NCBI GenBank assembly: GCA_017562135.1
Contig: QEYB01000963.1
Coordinates: forward strand, 1,027,201 to 1,091,200
Source of the DNA: Dipylidium caninum
Taxonomy: Eukaryota > Platyhelminthes > Cestoda > Cyclophyllidea > Dipylidiidae
Length of the DNA: 64,000 bases
Direction of reading: 5' to 3'
Shown here one piece after another: positions 13,048 through 24,961 of the stretch (within the stretch, counting starts at the first letter, position 1; each line of letters begins with the position of its first letter). A model generated the notes under the pieces. That model worked only from the letters and a program-made list of their open reading frames with translations, was not told where the DNA came from and did not search any database. A program made the translations under genes and the position numbers.

Positions 13048-13386
13048 TCATACAGAGGCGGTTGATAAAATTGGGCAGTGGTCATATTTATAAAGTTGAA
13101 GGGTAAAGAAAAGTGACGGTGAAATTTGTTGGGATTGTTGGTAAGTGGCGTAATTGGATTGCGACTGATCGAGTTCGCTAGTTAGTTGCAATTTGGGGTC
13201 AATGCCCTCCGTGACGGAGAGGTGGTGTACCATTACGTTGCTCCTGTTCATGGCACCTCCGGGACCTGAGTCTGTGGCTAGCAGAGCATGACCTCGATCT
13301 ACAACGCGAAGATGGAATAGGAGGGTCATTTTTTTCAGAACAAGGCGCAACAGATTGTCCTGAATGTCCAAAACCTCCATTGCCAC
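13048..13386 (-). CDS. Weak candidate coding exon, unknown
   Basis: A 112-codon open frame ends in a Ser/Gln-rich stretch (LDQSQSNYATYQQSQQ). A second open frame on the same strand (13199-13456) overlaps it, with Pro/Ser/Arg-rich content. It might be a terminal exon or cytoplasmic tail of the candidate gene at 14.2-14.8 kb, or simply a chance frame. No similarity was recognised, no start context or partner exon was proved, and the reading frame is uncertain. Confidence 0.2.
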   Translation of the reverse strand: MAMEVLDIQDNLLRLVLKKMTLLFHLRVVDRGHALLATDSGPGGAMNRSNVMVHHLSVTEGIDPKLQLTSELDQSQSNYATYQQSQQISPSLFFTLQLYKYDHCPILSTASV

Positions 13387-14213
13387 TGATGCAGTCAGTC
13401 CCGATGTTCACCGCACTTACTACTCTGAGTAGTTTTGCAAGTCCTTTTCCGCACACGGATATCCATTCTCTCCCAATAAAGCGGTATACACATGCTACCT
13501 ATCAGCGGCATTTCGTTATCGCAACCCTACCGCCTGGCCTGAAAAGTGATAATCTCCTTAACGAGAACTTACCAGTTTTACAAACAGCCAAAGACATCGT
13601 CCCACATTTTAACACTCGAAACTGATTCACTGATGGTACAAACGTGGATGAACGAACTAATAAATTAATTCTGGTCTTATAGAAGATAAGCCGTTTCGTC
13701 AGCACAGTTTCATTCAATCGATGAGGGCAAAATACTTAGCGTAGAAACCTAGCAAAGGTATATGCCATACTCACCGTATCCCAGACCGAGTCTGCTACTC
13801 ACTCACCTCCTCGGATCGCAGGGGGGCCTTACCTACATAGCAAAAATAATGTGTGGATAGCACAGCCGAAGAAAAATTATGCAGTCTTCCCTGCTGGCAC
13901 ACCGATGCAGACTAGCTACCGCTGGACAACCAACCGCACTTTCCAAGGACTTAAACTCTAAAGTACAAGAACTAAGATAGAGTCCTACTACCAGAAAAAA
14001 ATCCCCATTTTATTCTTCTGCGATCACACTCAGGAGTCACCACATCCTCCCCTTTATTAAGTCCTAATGTGAAGAAAAACAGTTCATGGAAAAATGAGGA
14101 CAAGATGGGTAAAATAGACATTTGAAAATATCGTCTTCTCAAATCCCCCCCCATGGTGTAATTTACTTACTACACCGCGAAGATTTTAGGCAAGAAAGAA
14201 GTCAAAAATCACG
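13387..14213. other. Unassigned region
   Basis: No supported exon. Short open frames on both strands (13502-13717 minus, 13380-13625 plus) overlap each other and show no family motif. If the candidate gene just upstream on the minus strand is real, its middle exons should lie here. Confidence 0.35.
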
Positions 14214-14771
14214 TCAAAACACCGGAGTACTACGTACCAAATAACTCGAGTTTTCATAATCAACAGAAAGATTATTTGATTTTAAATACTTATCCAAGTC
14301 AGATGTGGGATAAATAAGGAATGACAAGAAATTGGAGATACCTTGAGAAACAGAACTAAGAGCTTTAGATTGAATTCCCTGATCTGGGACAGAAAGTTTG
14401 AATAAATGATCCCTCGCCACTAACACTACTCTCGAGTTGAATGGTGTCGTAGATGAGATTTCCGTCGCCATTTACGTCGGCAGCTGGAAATACAAGATTT
14501 TCGGCAACGTAGAGTTGATTTCCGATTAGGTAGACTTCCCCCACATCACCCGCGTGACCCAGAATAGCCACTTCTGTTGACTCAACTGGGTGGCCTGGCA
14601 ATTGGTTTAAAGTGGGAATGGGGCGACTCTGTGCCTGAGTTTTCGAGGGCGATAATATTTGTAGCAAATGCGGCATCGTGGCTGAAACAGACCACTCAGT
14701 CAATATAGCATAGGAGGACAAATCGAATGTTACAATCAAAACAGTCGCGTAAACCGAGAGGGCTACTAACA
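14214..14771 (-). CDS. Candidate secreted protein, possibly sema-like
   Basis: From ATG at about 14771 the frame begins MLVALSVYATVLIVTF, a plausible signal peptide, and stays open to 14365. An overlapping minus-strand frame continues to 14214 and includes RVVLVARDHLFKLSVPD, which resembles the first beta-strands of a sema domain. Joining the two needs a frame change near 14428-14440, either an indel or an unrecognised short intron. A splice-acceptor-like CTAG lies 16 nt upstream of this ATG, only about 58 nt after the stop of the zinc-finger gene. No downstream exons were confirmed. It could instead be 3' sequence of the zinc-finger gene. The family call is a guess. Confidence 0.3.
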
Positions 14772-14845
14772 TCGTAGTGCGAATCACCTAGACGTCAATA
14801 CAACAATAATTATCTCATCAAGCTACCCGAAGAAGTAGTCAGATG

Positions 14846-17800
14846 ATTAACCCTTTTCAGGCTCACATGGATTGGGGGTGACGAGTCGTCCGTTAATGCG
14901 AATCCGTTTGGGTTTGTCTGAAAGAGAAAAGTATGCGAGGAGGGTAAGGCTGCGCCAAATCATTACTATTAACATAATGTAGGCGTCGTAGTAACTTACC
15001 GGTATGGAAACGCCAAATATGGTCATTCAGCACTTGTTTGATGGCGTACCTCCGGCCACATTCGTTGCATTTGAACGGTAGAACAGCTGAAGTCATGAAA
15101 CAAAACCGCCTTTGTGCATACCGATCTCAAAATGTAGCCGTAATATCATAAATAGTCCTGGTTATGGTAAATAAGATTCAGCGTGATTGACATGAAAACA
15201 AAGGTTAAGTAGAGATTACTAGAAAAACCATCGAGTTATAAAACCGACCCTTGTGGTGGTTGACAAGATGAGACGCTAACTGAGAATGTAAGAAAAACCT
15301 TCGTCCACATTCATTGCAGGAATACGTTTTAAGATCTGTAAACGAGGTTAAAATTAATGACATTTAGAGAGCGTTGTACAACATATTGAAAACATTTGGA
15401 GTATCAAACACTCACGATTATGTACACAGTCGATGTGCTTTCGAAGGTCGCATCGAGCGTAGAAGGAACGATCGCAGAGACCACATGAATACCGTTTCAC
15501 CTCTGAAAAGAAAACGAACAGAAAAGACAAATACTTTCAGCATCCATGACAAGTTAGATCCGTTTAATCAAACACCCCTAAAAAATAAAGATTTGTTGCT
15601 ATTACAAAATAAAATTGTCGTCAACAAATGAGTATTAAGTTAGTGCGATGATACAATAAAAGTAAAAGAAATCACTTACTCTGATGAATAGCTTCTACAT
15701 GGGTTTTCAGTGACTTCTTGGTATGCAAGACCTTCTTGCAGATAGGACAAATATCGACACTGCTAGCTACAAAAATCCGACACACATATGCACATATACG
15801 AAGACTAGTTTGGGCGAGTGAGTGCTACTCACTTATTACAACATTCAGGGAAAATAAGCAAGCATAATTTACCAGCAAAAAAGTCTATATTGATAGCCTT
15901 CTTCGGTCCCTTGGAGTCACCGCCCGAGGCTGAAGTGTTAAAAAGATCTCGTTTTAGTTATTTAAAGTAAACAACTGACGACTGTGACGCTAATATCGCG
16001 ACCTAAAAACACCAATGTTGCTCACCAATCAATCAGAAGCGTTTGGGTCTGCGAGGAGCACGAGTTATTGGTTGGTCGTGACTCAGGGTCACGTGAACAC
16101 CCGCGAATACTTATTAATGTCTGTTTAACAAATGAGCATTCGCGGTCGGAAAATGTAAATCGTAGCACAAAAGCCGAGACATTTGTAAACAGATATCCCA
16201 GTAAAGGCAGTCTCATTCGTGTCGGTGCGTTGAGCACCGGGCGGAAGGGCCGCCCTCACACAGCGTCCTCCAACTGGAACCAGAGCTACGAACACCACAG
16301 AATCAGCCAAAGCCTAGGCAGGTGCAATGACGCAGAACAAGCACTCCACCTCTTCCGCTCTCCCCGACCCCCATAAAACGCCTACACAGGGGACCACAGA
16401 ACAGCTCAGAATACCAGCGGTTGGTATAATGTTGCAGCTCGTATTTTGACGAAATTATTGTTTAATCGTACTTCATCGTTGCTCCAATGGCCATGATTCA
16501 GTAATAAAGCTACCTCTTTGAATCGCCGAAAGGCAAGCTCACCACTCCCGTCCCGCCTAATAGATCAACTACAAACCGTACATTGACATATGAAATCTTC
16601 CAACAACCGCAATACCCCCACCTCTATACCCCCCCCCCCCCCAAGAGAACCAGAATCCAATCTACCTTCATCAGTTTCACCTTGATTTTCGTATTCTTCT
16701 GCCAGTTCATATTCATATTCCATTACATTGTTTCGGCCAGCTGAAATAAAACAGCAAAAGCTAAGTGATCGTGCCAGTTGAAAAGTGGCTTAACGATTAA
16801 AATCCAAACGCATAAAATGGGGCGGTAAACTAATTATCGAAAGGAAGGGGGGGAAGACTGAGTTTACCGTCTCGACATATTTTGTCTGGTAAAAACAATA
16901 GTAAAATCAACTGCACAATAATTGTATTTCTCTTAAATCGAAATTAAGGCTTCTACACACAGACAAGTGTGGAGGGTTCATTACACTCAGGGTTATTTAG
17001 ACTAGTGGCTTCCTCCGTCTCGTTTGGTTCGTGTGCAACAGTTTCCATTGTTTTGGTTGTGGATTCCGCCTCTATCTCCTCGTCTTCCTCCGTTGTCGTT
17101 GTTGCTATTGTAGTGGTCGCCGCCGCGGTTTCTGTAACTGCTTCTACCTCGGCTGACGCCTTCGCCTCTGCCTCTGCTATAAACACAAAAATAACTACCA
17201 AAAGCCTATTCAAACGCGGCGACCAAAAGATCCCGATCTGCAACTTTACAACCATGAAGGTTGTTCAACGCCAAGTACCAAAACAATATCCTTTTGTGAT
17301 TCGTTTAAATACAAATTGGCAAGTTTAAAATAGTGATTATATCACCAATAAAGAGTTAAGGAAATGGGGTTCACTTTCTTCAGGTTTACAAGGAACGAAA
17401 AAAACTATTCATGTCGTTAAAAAGGAAATGAGTAAAGAAGATAAGTACTAGTGGTCACTATTGCCAAAATAGCAAATAGCCGGGTTGAAGTTTACATTCT
17501 AATATAAGCGAAAAGAAGAAGGCCTTGGCTGTGTAGCAAAACAAACTCGAGCTTGAGTAATCCAGAGTTGTCACCGTTGAAAAAAATTCAAAATATTTCT
17601 GCGCTCTTAAAAGGAGAGTTGCCTCCCCGTCAAATTCCAGAATAACCTCCCCAACTGTCGATTAGATTTTAAGATACCGTGTAAAATAAGGCCCCAGGTG
17701 ATTAGACAAGTAAGTCCATAATCCATAATCGGCGCAAAAATAAGGGACCCAGTTTCCGTTCTGGCAGAATTAAAACTCTATCGACTTACCGATAAGACGC

Positions 17801-20569
17801 CTCTGCCTGTCACATTCCTCTTGCAGTGTAGTCTTCTCCGCTCTGAAGTCATTTCGCATTGCAAAAACATAACCAGACCCATCGCCTGAAATGAAAAGGA
17901 CGAGGCCAATGGACGAATCTATTGGTGAAAGCCGAGTTTAAAGCGACAGAAAAAAAGATCTTCGACGCACCAACATGCTCTTGACGAATGTGCTGACGAA
18001 GAAATTTTTTCCATCCGAAAACTTTTCCACACTGTTCACATTTGTACAGGGTTTCACCTGAAATAATAACTCACTTATTTCTGCCTAACATTTCTAAAAG
18101 TTATAAGCAAAAAAGATAACTTGAACCAAAAAGGAAAAACTTACTTTGATGTACATTTTCCATGTGATCTCGCCATTCCTGAAGCTCGTCGAAACTAGTC
18201 TCGCACTCCGGACAGGTGAACATTGACTGTTCTACAGACGAAGGAATGAGTATGGTCCATGGAATAGGGTAAAATAATCAAATTTACAAGAATTTACTCA
18301 CTTAAATGTGCTGACTCTATATGATCCGACGCCTCCTGAGAAGTAAGAAATCGTTGTCCACAAATGTAGCACCGAGTTTTGGGGAACGCTTGAATGGGAA
18401 AATGTGGCAAGAAGCGTCATTTAATATTCTTCAAAAGTGTAGCTATCGATAATTGCACACACGTGGCTGAATTTCATATGAATGATTTAAAAGATAGGAT
18501 GCAGATTTACGTCTATTTTGTGTAAAACTACCTCGGTGACGCTCATCCATGTGACTCCTCATCCCCTCAAGTGGGAAAATGTAGAAACACACTAAGCACC
18601 GGCACTCATTTTCACGGGGTTCTAAAATATACCAAATTATCCGAGGAGTTTAGATTGCACTTCGTGGCCGAAAAAAGTAGAGCAAAACAAAGAACATACC
18701 CCGAGAATCCAAATCGGTGGGGAAGTTGACCGAGAGGGAGGTTTCATCGACCCGACATTCTTCCCGCGAGGGCGGGCTATCACCTGCACAGATGAATTGA
18801 GAAAAATAATAGTAATCGAAAAATGATAACTACACGGACGTTCCGAAGCTTACACTGATGGAGGCTTCGTAAATGCTTGACGAGTTTCAGATAATAGTAA
18901 TAACCCTTATCGCATTCGGGACACTTGTAATTGTAAATGCCTAGAAGTGAACACACAAAACGCATCCTCTTGTTCAAATGAGTATAAACAGAACCAGTGA
19001 CAAAACATTGATAAATGGAGCTTTAAAATTACCATAATGAGCTGTTTTTACGTGTACACGAGCAGCGTCGGCGGTGGGAAGGATGGTACCGCAAATGAAG
19101 CACTGCTCTTTAGCAAAGCCTGTGATAAAAAAACAAAAGATTATATTAAAAGGCAGACCAATAAAATTTTTGGTTCAACTGAAATTTTACACCACAAATA
19201 ACTTCGTGTCCAGTTCAAATTATTAAGCGGGATGGGATTGAGGAGAAACAATGACTGCCAGATGAAAATGTGTAGAAATTGATGAGCCAAACAGACTTAC
19301 GTTTATGGGTTTGCCGTACATGAGCCTCGAGGGTTGGGGGGAGGAAGGACTTGCCACATACAAAACACATTACGGAATCGCCTAAGAAGTTAAAGAAAAA
19401 AATCACAGAAATATCCCAATACCCATTTAATCTTCCATGAGGATAAGTAAATCTGAAAAAGACCAAGCGATTGTAGCAAATAGTACTTATTACGGATATA
19501 GCCATTTTAAAAAATTGAGCTCAATCTATCTAAACTAAACAGGTGTGACTCACCTGAGCGTCGAACGCCTATAATTGAGCGAGAGTGGGTATTAGACGCC
19601 TATTATAACCGAAACGAAATAAATAATCGTTGTAATACTCACCTTTTTCTCGTTGATCACTGGATGAATCTACAAAGGATAGTCTGCGTCATTATAAAGG
19701 TCTTTGAATAATTTGTAAAAAAATGTGGACTTGACCTTCATCATACGACACATTCAAATCTGAAAACAAAACAGAAAGTTAGGTTACTACATATTATTAT
19801 TATACGACAGTGGTAAGAAAAGTATAGCGTTAAATACACATCAAACTCCACAAATTCGAGTTTAGGAACTAAACAACTACTGAGGACCCTAATAGTAAAA
19901 AAGAACGCATATGGAAATGGACCGCACGTGAATCCGCAATGATCTTAATCAAAGTGATTCGATAGGCCAAGTATTTTTAGGCCAAATCTCTTACACTTCC
20001 AATATGATCTAAATCTCTAAGTAAGATTAAACATCAAAAATAATATAAGTGTACCTGTGTCCTCGTCCTCCGTTGGCCTAGATGTGTCAACTAGAATAAA
20101 AATATTGATTTCAACTAAATATAAGAAAAGTGTAAATAAAATTTTGCTAAAATAGGAACTAACAGAAACTTTCATAATCATCAAATCCACGGGGAATCCT
20201 TCGCTGTCTCTTTTCATATAGAGGTTGAGGAGATGAAAGTAGAAGTTCTAAACGTTTCCTTCGCCTATATGGACGCCTCTTTCTAGGTTCCAGTGAGGAG
20301 GGAGGGGGCTTGGCAACTTTCAATCGTCTTCGTCGTTCGACCCCAACGACGTCTCTCAAGGGGCTTGACGGGTGATGATTCTTCGGCTGATTCAGGTTTG
20401 AGGACCTCCTCGGCATCATCGTCCCCCATCTCACTAACTTCAACGAGAGCGCTTTGAGCCGCTTTCAGGCGAGCACTGTTCTCCTGCAGCCGCGCTTCTT
20501 CGCGGTAGATACCATCAATCATGTTGGCGTCTCTGGAGAGATCCACCCACAATATTTTCGAGCCAGTAC
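14846..20569 (-). CDS. Multi-C2H2 zinc-finger protein (5' end not found)
   Basis: A nuclear protein with eleven C2H2 fingers, probably DNA-binding; the target is unknown. Exons run from 20569 down to a TAA at 14846. The first visible exon (20164-20569) is acidic, then strongly basic (a likely nuclear localisation signal). Five tiny exons follow at about 20055-20090, 19738-19761, 19643-19669, 19554-19568 (15 nt) and the first finger exon 19301-19381. Seven fingers follow: CFVCGKSF, CFICGTIL, CPECDKGY, CLVCFYIF, CYICGQRF, CPECETSF and CEQCGKVF. Next comes a Glu/Thr/Ala-rich acidic linker (about 16955-17178) and two short spacer exons (about 16680-16740 and 15870-15930). Four more fingers close the protein: CPICKKVL, CGLCDRSF, CNECGRRF and CNECGRRY. 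All histidine pairs are H-x4-H. Every intron examined is phase 1. The frame changes once near 20341, read as a homopolymer indel or a very short intron. The exon at 20569 starts in mid-codon, so 5' exons lie upstream. The last exon has an alternative donor (GTGAGC) before its stop. Confidence 0.85.
16629..16642. repeat. C14 homopolymer
   Basis: A run of 14 C lies in an intron of the zinc-finger gene, just below the spacer exon at about 16680-16740. Its length is likely to be unreliable in the assembly. Confidence 0.9.
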
Positions 20570-23500
20570 CTGAAATTCAAGGGACAGCACATACGGCAAC
20601 GATTAGAGTGAAAATGTATGATCATCATACTTCAAATTCTCTTCCATAGATGGCCGAAAAACATTTGTCGATATAGATGTTTCACTAATTCAACTAGGAA
20701 ATGGTGAAAAATATGAGCCACATTGGCAAAAGGCAACATATGAACGCGAAAATAATAGAGAAATAAGTACGTCACAAAAGCATTCTATACGTCTGTTACT
20801 AGAGTCAAAGAAACCTATGGTAGGAAAAAATTGAATCGGTTCAATCCGAACATGTTAAACGTGAGCAAATTGCCACAGCATTATAATAAAATCGATATGT
20901 GGTGACGTATTAAAAAAGAAAAAAAATACAACTCGTAGGAGAGAAAGTTGTTTTATAGATTGCGACTAATAAGAAAACGGCAAGAGCTAGCCTCGCTCGC
21001 ATCTGATACACTAAATATTCTGGCAAAACTACTAAAAAACCACTAGGGTTACAGATATGTAGCCTTATAACCACTTAAATGAAACAATAATATGTTGCTC
21101 GTAGTGTCTATTAAGCAGGTACCACATTACTAAATGATATGCACCAATGCGCGATCGAAGTTATTACAATAACGATTGTGGGTGCGCAAAAAGAGGCATT
21201 TATGAAGTCGGCTAACAATTAGCGGAATTAGTTGCAACCCGCGACAAATTCGTCTGTGTCTGCAGGTACTGACAAAATATTGGAGACAACAAGATCTATT
21301 AAGCTTGAAGTTTTATTAACCTAAATGATATTAATGAATATAATGTAAACAAATATGAGCATAAAACAAAGAGTATCCGGAAATACCGTACGCGGAAAAC
21401 CAAATATATTACATTGGAGACTGCCTCGTATGATGACAACAAAGTTATAGTAAAGTGAACACAGTATTGACGCAGGAATGAGGTACTATGAAATAAATTA
21501 TATTTGTGGAAAACCTATTTCACTTATTTACGGCTGTACACGTACCCTTCCCCACTTCTTGATGCATTTTAAAACAAAATATGTTCAAAACACGCGGTTT
21601 TGCCGCTGTCAGTTTCGTAAATCAAAATTTTTTTATTTATGCCACATTTGTTGAAAAAATGTTAGATCTTTCAAGCGCATAATTCTTCGGTCTTTTAGTC
21701 TTTTATTTTTTAGTTAGCCCATGTGTAGTTTTATCGTGATACGGGATTGCGTTCCTCCCATGTAGTTTAAGTACTTTTCAAAAGTTCTGAAGACGAAAAA
21801 TTCCCACGTGCGTAAATATTCTCACGAGACTTTGTTGCGGGAATTATTGTCGTGCCCAAATGCATAGCCGGATGTTGATGAGTTTTAATAAATGCCCGTT
21901 CGCTTGACGTTACGGATGAAAATGAGCGATCAAATTTGCTTATTCTCGCATTTATGATATTAATCCGCCTTTAGATAGTTCACAAACCCCGAAGTCGCGT
22001 GTGATACTGTCGTTCCGTTTTCTCTCATACCACAAAATGCCTTCTACTTCGCCAATCCTAAATGTTTTCAATCATGATGCTGAGAAAAGGGCCTGATAGC
22101 ATTAGGTTTGCTGTGTACAGAAAAAGTAAGAAATTGTAAGCCTGACCTGAAAGCTGTGCTCCGAGCGATAGTAAGACCAGCTTAGTGACGACTTAAATTG
22201 GTTTAACAGAAAAATAAACCTAAGGCATTGTTGGTTGCTTCATCGTTTACTGTCCCCTCAACTTTCGTCAACATTTGTGCCTTTTGTGCGTACACCAATG
22301 CTTTTCTGTTCCATTTGTATTTGGTACCAATCCTGATTATTTTCTTCCCATTAAATATGACGAAAAAACGAGGTCAAATCATAAGCTCATGGATTCCACT
22401 TGTGCTAAATGTAACCTCAACTCCTTTCTCTTTAGCCTTTATTACGTATAATTTGTTTGGAACCGTAACTTTTCACTCCCGCCCATGGCTCCCCTAATCA
22501 CCCTGGCAATTTTAACAATACTTCTTTCACTTAATGATAATCGGAATGATGATGCTCTTATGGCATCAAACTAATTTGAAACTCAGAAATCTCGTTTGTG
22601 TTTTTGATTACAATGTTTGATGATTCACATTTGGCCGTTAGGGAAAGGGAAAAGTAATCCGAATTTGTGATGACTCCTTATGAAAAGCCTGAAGTAACGT
22701 CTGCGTGACAAAAATCGCCTGATTTCAAGGGTGTAAAGCAACAATCGCTAATGATGCCATACTTGGTACCTAAAAGGAGCACACTTAATACTTCAATCGA
22801 AATATCTTTATAGCTTTGTCTTAAACTAAATTATATTGCAACTTCTGAATTGGGTTTATGAAAAAATCGGGCCTTTAGGCGTAGTTCCTTGCACTCTTCC
22901 TATGATGCGACTCTTATCAACGCAGCCCTATTTTGAATACTCGTTTATTTATTACTCGCTACACGACCTCATTTTACCAGCTTCGATTTCCTTCCCCTTT
23001 ACGGTTTGTTGTCGTCAGCCCGAAGACATGTTACGGTGAATGGAGGAAAACAAATAATTAACTCCTATGAAAAGCGGAAGTATAAAACTGCGGAAGAACT
23101 AAAATTTATACGATTGTATTATTCCGTCCACTAATCTATGTGATGCTTTGCCTCTTTTAATCACTCGAAGCGGTAAATCAATAAGGACTCTCTATATTTT
23201 CCAAACAGTCTGCTTCTGATGAAAAAGATCTTGGCAGTACCGCTGAATGCAGGCAAGATGCACGCTTTAGAATACGGGACTTGTTGGTTAAAATGCACTT
23301 TTAGAAACTGTTCAACGAGCGCATAATGCTGGCCCCAATCTCGAGCGTCTTGCGGTCTTCCCGATTCAGTGTTCGACGATACCATCATAGAAGATAATTG
23401 CTAGTGCGCATAAGCCCTAAAATATTATAGTAAAAAGCGATCGGCAGCGGTTAAAGAGCTTGCGAATTCAAATGCATCACTATAACTCAAAGCTTGTGAG

Positions 23501-23656
23501 AAGAGATTTTGTTTGCATCCCAAGTAAAGATTGTCCTGAGGTCCTCGTAGGTGTGCAGCGCACGAGGATTTGTCAATGTCTGGTGCATTGCCAGAATCCC
23601 ATGATTCATGGCTACGGTGACGAGGTAAAACCGCGGGAAATGGCGCTAACGTGGAA
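20570..23656. other. Gene-poor region upstream of the zinc-finger exons
   Basis: AT-rich DNA without a supported exon. The missing 5' exon(s) and start codon of the zinc-finger gene must lie in this direction, but no minus-strand frame with a phase-1 donor stood out. The minus-strand frame 23161-23388 (75 codons) is open but matches nothing recognisable. Confidence 0.45.
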
Positions 23657-23858
23657 CGTCTATTCCTCATATCTATGTTGTCACCACAGCCGTCTATGCA
23701 GCAATGTCTGATCATCACTGCCACTCACGTTTACACCTGTAGAAGAAGCAATTCATGGCATAGCTTTAGGATATGTGGTTTTCCTTGCACTCCATCCCAT
23801 TTACCGCGGTTCATTGCAGCCCATCTAACCCTAAGCAGATGAAAATTGGTGAAAGTGA
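23657..23858 (+). repeat. Inverted repeat, left arm (~0.2 kb)
   Basis: This segment recurs as its reverse complement at 24737-24961. Shared landmarks are the tract with GTTGTCACCACAGCCGTC, CCATTTACCGCGGTTCATTG and GATGAAAATTGGTGAAAGTG. Both copies encode the same short frame (VMIRHCCIDGCGDNID) on their outward side, overlapped by a longer minus-strand frame (23425-23724) here. An interspersed-repeat family or a locally duplicated and inverted piece is likely; no terminal repeat or transposase was seen. Confidence 0.85.
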
Positions 23859-24736
23859 TCAACTGAAAACGTTGACATATTAACCGTTGTTTAACGTCCA
23901 ATATATTTTTTCTTGTTTCTTCTCCAATATAATGAAGTTACTTTAGACAAAATTAACCGAGGCAAGGATGTGATCTTCTGAATCTCCATTGTATCACATG
24001 TTGCCCGTTAAACAAGTGGCACCATTCCATCCATCACTCAATCACACATTTTAACCTCCCAACTCGTTAGGCATGTGGTTGTGATTGCCACGCATAGGTA
24101 TGACAGTCGAGTGATGAGAAAGAAGTGAGGAAGATGAGGTCGAGGCTGATGACGATGGCGATGATGTTGTGCACCCGTGATTACATTTAGAAACTCGATC
24201 TTTGAGTCAAATTGACATTGTTGAGTTTTCTGCCTCCTCTAGCCGGGCGTAATTGGGAAATGGGGAGACTACCTCTACACAGACTTCTCAACCCCCTTGG
24301 GATTGCTCCCCTATATGATTAGACACCTTCCCTCTCAGATGGCATCAGATGCAGTTAAATTTTTCCCCACAATTGTGTATGGTATTTTTATAAACCTGTC
24401 AGAAGACTTCTAAATGACGGTAGAAGCGGAACGGGGCCAATACATCAAAAACCCTAATTAATAGCTGGTAAGGTGGCCGATGGAATAGCCCTTTCCGTCA
24501 AGCTTACTCGCAGAGTAGTAGCCAAAACAAGAAGGCATAAACGCACATTTAAAACTGCATTTTTTAGTTTCATTAAAACTAGATCAAATTTGATTACAGC
24601 CTGAGCGTCAGAGCGACTGTTTATATACAATGTAAAATGAAAAAAAATGGTAGTTAGATTGCCATTTTTGAGGATATGATCCCTTGCTTGAAGGATGATG
24701 AACACGGACCACGGTTAATTGATCGTTATCAATTTT
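23859..24736. other. Spacer between the 0.2-kb inverted repeats
   Basis: About 0.88 kb with no supported gene. A minus-strand frame at 24454-24705 has no recognisable content. Confidence 0.5.
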
Positions 24737-24961
24737 TCACTTTCACCAAATTTTCATCTTCTTGGAGTTAGATGGGCTGCAATGAACCGCGGTAAATGGG
24801 ATGGAGTGCAAGGAAAACCACATATCCTAAAGCTATGCCATGAATTGCTTCTTCTACAGGTGTAAACGCAGGCATTTACTCAATTACGTGAGTGACAGTG
24901 ATGATCAGACATTGCTGCATAGACGGCTGTGGTGACAACATAGACGTGAGGAATAGACGCA
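24737..24961 (-). repeat. Inverted repeat, right arm (~0.2 kb)
   Basis: Reverse-complement copy of 23657-23858, nearly identical apart from scattered substitutions and an extra stretch of about 24 bp near 24870-24893 absent from the left arm. The clean insertion/deletion between two otherwise close copies suggests a recent duplication with one later indel. Confidence 0.85.
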
